64,000 nt of DNA from Strigamia acuminata (lineage: Eukaryota; Arthropoda; Chilopoda; Geophilomorpha; Linotaeniidae), in assembly GCA_949358305.1 (NCBI GenBank), contig OX442318.1, positions 14,304,517 to 14,368,516 on the forward strand, written 5' to 3'. The translations under genes were made by a program, and so were the position numbers. Shown piece by piece: positions 60,929 to 64,000 of this stretch. The notes under the pieces are model-generated. The model did not search any database and was not told the origin of the DNA. It worked only from the letters and a program-made list of their open reading frames with translations. Numbering within the stretch: position 1 is the first letter of the stretch; each line of letters starts with the position of its first letter.

Positions 60929-62235
60929 AGCAAAAAGGTGAAAAGAAAAGAAACAAATAAAAAAAAATCTTACTTCAAGCACGTGAAAGTGGATTAGAAA
61001 GAAAAAGTGAAGAAGAAAAGGTGCAAGAGGGTTCAAGAAGCGTAATAGATCGGTTTGACTTGCTCGGTCAACTTAGTAAAAGTGTAAAAGCAAGTCAAGT
61101 AACAAATATATTCAAATCTCAAGCGAAAAAAAGAAAAAAGAAAATGAAAATGAAAAAAAGATCTTCATTTTCATCTAGTGCACCACAATTATCTGCAAAA
61201 ATGCTCCATCTGGAGAGAGGTTTTGTGGTGCAGCATTCTTCTGGAATGACAGGCAAATACCAAAACCCAAAACCTCAAACACAATCGCCTAACCAACGAA
61301 ATCAACCACAGTTTGCTGGTGCAAGCACACTACCTAGCTAGCGTGCCTGGGTTTCAATTGCCAAGTCGAGAGAAAAGGCACTTGAAGCAGATTGCGTTCG
61401 TATTTTGAGCAAGACAGCGGGAAATAGGGGAGTAAACTCACGGGACCCAGGTACCTGAAAAGGAGAGACGGAGGCCAGGCCAATTACCATTCGCATCGAA
61501 TCACCAACTTTCTCAGTTCTCAGCCTCCTTCTACTCAACTTCCGTTCACGTTGAGTGAAAAAGAATGAAAAAGAAAAAAAGAAAAAAAAATCCTTTAGAG
61601 AAAGGGAATGAGGAGAATTTCAATCTGTGAACTTGAGAGGTGAAATTCGAACTTTGCAATCACCAGGTTAAAGAAAAGAGTGTTCAATCTAATAATGAGA
61701 GACTGTGACGGACGGCGTTTAGAATTCAAGTCTCCTATCATATCACACGCTGACGCAACCATTTGTTTTCTACGCGTTTTTGGCGACGCTTCATCAAAAC
61801 GCATCGTCAATGTATTCTTAAAGAAAATTAATTCAATGACAATTTCAATACGATATTTTTACAAAAGGCCTTTCGACTGTTTCCGGTCATCTTCCGGTCA
61901 TTGGTGTCATTCCAACCAATTCAACAGAACGTATTGTAAAATGTCAAAACGGAAAGAAACTTTTATGGAATTTAGCATCAATTAATCATTCCAAGCACTG
62001 GTTATGAATGTCTAATTTTATCGAGTTCCTACTTTCTTGTTTTGTAATATTTATGACAAATCCAACATCAAATATTACTTTTGTAGAAATTCTGAAACAT
62101 CACGAATGGTTTATTCTTAAGCAATATTCAAAATTAAATCAACCATATGATAATCCTTACTGCAATAGACCAGGAACACATACAAAAGACCGCATGATTT
62201 GGGGATCTGCCATATTCTCTAACTTTCTTTGTATG

Positions 62236-62666
62236 CTAAACCACCAATACTGACACACACACATTCGAGCAATTTTCTTTGTTGATTAAAAGTATTGGCA
62301 AGGTAGCGTTCCACCACATCTCAGATGTGTCACATGCGTAAATATGCAGCTCGGCCAAACAGGAAAAACACAACTTAATTGGCTTCTTCCTACAGCCACG
62401 ACAGTTGAGCAAAACAATACAATGTAACTTAGCAACCAATCATGCTTTTAAAGTAAAAATTCTCATCTTACAATTCTGTTATTGTAAATTCTTTTTGTCT
62501 CTCGATGACGCCATTCTCGTGTGGCATCGCCCATATCACTTTGCATAATAAAATCAGTAATATTCAAATTTTCAATATGTCCGCCATCCAACTTTATTTC
62601 AACCAAATTCAGAACTCTCCAAATTCTAAATTTGCACAAACGTACTTGACAATTTTTTTTCAACAA
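62236..62666 (-). pseudogene. possible decayed transposon frame with zinc-ribbon-like cysteines
   Basis: Two minus-strand frames follow each other. The first (62666-62463) reads WRVLNLVEIKLDGGHIENL. The second (62439-62236) has NCRGCRKKPIKLCFSCLAEL, a C-x2-C ... C-x2-C arrangement with a nearby histidine. Such clusters occur at the ends of some transposases, but no catalytic motif is visible. Neither has a convincing ATG or splice context. Confidence 0.15.
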
Positions 62667-64000
62667 TTTTTTTTGTTGATATTTCTTAATTTTAAAAAAA
62701 GGAACAAAATGTTTAATGAAACACCTTTGCGTGGAATGAACGACTCTGAATAATTAGAAACCTCGCATGTTTTTTTTTTCAGCCAGAAGATAACCAGCGG
62801 CTTAGATGCTCTTATTGACATGTCATTTATGATTTGCTGTGTTGCAAAGCAAACATGTTTACACAGCAAAAGTAATATTCTCTCCTTCTTCGCTCACAGT
62901 CCATAAACCATGATATTCTTACAACTAATTTAACTTCATTTCAAACTAAAACAATACAACACCTCTAAAAGATAGAAAGATAACAAAAAAACTGCAACAG
63001 TAGTAGGCCAAGACAACAATGATATGCAAACCATAATCGTTGACAACAAAAGAACAAATTCAAGTTGCAACAATTACTTAGCTAACTCGCTACACACAAA
63101 TGCACATCACTCAATCTAATCATTTTAAACCAGCAATCCTTTCACTGCAAGGCAACAAAAGCCACAGAAACTGTTCTCTGTTTCGCTATCACAATAACAA
63201 AAGAAATGTTAATCGCTTGTTCATAACAGTTGGACCGTGCCAATTCATAAAGCGGGGTTGTCAACTTACCAGACACACTCAATGAATCACTCCACTCGCA
63301 GACGGATTTATGGTCTCTATGGTCCTTCGCGCAACCCCTTTTCTGAGGTCCTATTTGCAGGACCGTCCTAATAGATTTAAGCGACCTGGGCCAAAAATAT
63401 CAGGCATTCCTTACTCCTTATTGTAACACATATAATTAACAGTACAATCACCGACACAATAGAAAGCGCCTAGCGCCCTTGGGCTGCAGTCCTTTTAGCT
63501 CAATGTTAAGGTATTTTTGTTAGTCCGATTGTGATGTTTCGGTACTTCTCTCTGTGGGTTTTTCTTGGGTCATGAAAACCAAGTCAAAATAATTTGAAGT
63601 CTCTTGGGCACAAAATGTTTTCAGAACCTTTTACTAGCTAGGCAAAACAGCAACTGTACAAGCATAATGTTTTGATTAAAAAGGTAAACTAATATAATAA
63701 AAGAACAATACAACGACACATACTACACGTGACATACCATACTATAACTAAAAATAAGCACTCTTCAAATGACATAATTTCAACACAAATTTATTGTGAC
63801 TAACAAATATTATATAAAATATTATAAATGATAAAATGCAAATTTCCCACGATGGCAAGTGGACATTGTTTTGGGCCCCCTTAAACATTAGACAAAATGT
63901 GAAAAAATATAATAGAAGTTGCAATACTGGTATTATAGCTTTGTTTCCGGCCTGACGAGCAATATTTTTTGACCTAGTCCACCTCCGCCACCAGTTAGCA

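Larger units (their letters stand above)
40620..64000. other. probable first intron or upstream flank of the IgSF gene
   Basis: No convincing exon apart from the 36-nt candidate at 43914. The signal-peptide exon must lie here unrecognised or beyond 64000. The stretch holds the repeats listed separately; 44300-46400, 49050-50660, 50750-52050, 52150-54090, 54220-57550 and 58900-62200 show nothing else identifiable. About 63355-63495 resembles a degraded repeat (GCAGGACCGTCC, GCGCCTAGCGCCCTTGGGC). Confidence 0.45.

Noticed and set aside
61430-61500. Minus-strand MRMVIGLASVSPFQVPGS followed by a GTGAGT donor, a possible first exon
   Set aside because: The hydrophobic core is short and interrupted and contains a strong CAG acceptor-like site. 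The phase-1 fit alone is weak evidence.
63271-63360. Minus-strand open frame ending SVCEWSDSLSVSG at a GTAAGT donor, in phase with the Ig1 exon
   Set aside because: It has no ATG or signal peptide and lies beside a degraded repeat. A phase match by chance is likely.

Overview
This window is AT-rich, intron-rich animal DNA with no prokaryotic or organellar features. Long stretches carry no gene. Short GT-AG-bounded exons make one gene, and at least ten kinds of transposable-element remnant and satellite array are scattered around it. An NCAM/Fasciclin-II-type adhesion gene whose domain count resembles Wrapper/Klingon, together with the repeat load, suggests an invertebrate, most likely an arthropod. 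The sequence alone does not fix the species.

The only convincing protein-coding gene lies on the minus strand, from 40610 (first exon certain in the window) down to a stop codon at 28429. Eight exons join in consistent phases into 426 residues: three immunoglobulin domains, one fibronectin type III domain and a short hydrophobic C-terminal tail typical of a GPI-anchor signal. All three Ig disulphide cysteine pairs and core tryptophans are present. The signal-peptide exon was not found; a 36-nt candidate exon at 43914-43949 fits the phase. Two splice features stand out: a 67-bp GC-AG intron and a tandem NAGNAG acceptor.

Region by region: 1-28 kb is non-genic downstream sequence (or introns of something unseen). 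It holds a 14-bp minisatellite (9.3-9.6 kb), a 22-bp minisatellite (14.9-15.1 kb), several inverted-repeat elements (12.3, 14.0, 16.5 kb), a composite of a foldback element, a palindromic MITE and a tRNA-like unit (21.6-22.6 kb), and a complete solo LTR with target-site duplication (23.8-24.3 kb). The gene occupies 28.4-40.6 kb. Its introns carry a PIF/Harbinger-type MITE with a TTA duplication, a hAT-like MITE, a 20-bp array next to a splice acceptor, and copies of a dispersed family rich in AATGCATT. From 40.6 to 64 kb is probably first-intron or upstream sequence, with more copies of that family (one nested, one containing a perfect 44-bp palindrome), tRNA-like fragments and a decayed mariner-like transposase.

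No new multi-gene system was found. The most interesting material is structural: the foldback composite, the high-copy AATGCATT family, an uncharacterised repeat present in three copies, and the splice-site architecture of the adhesion gene.
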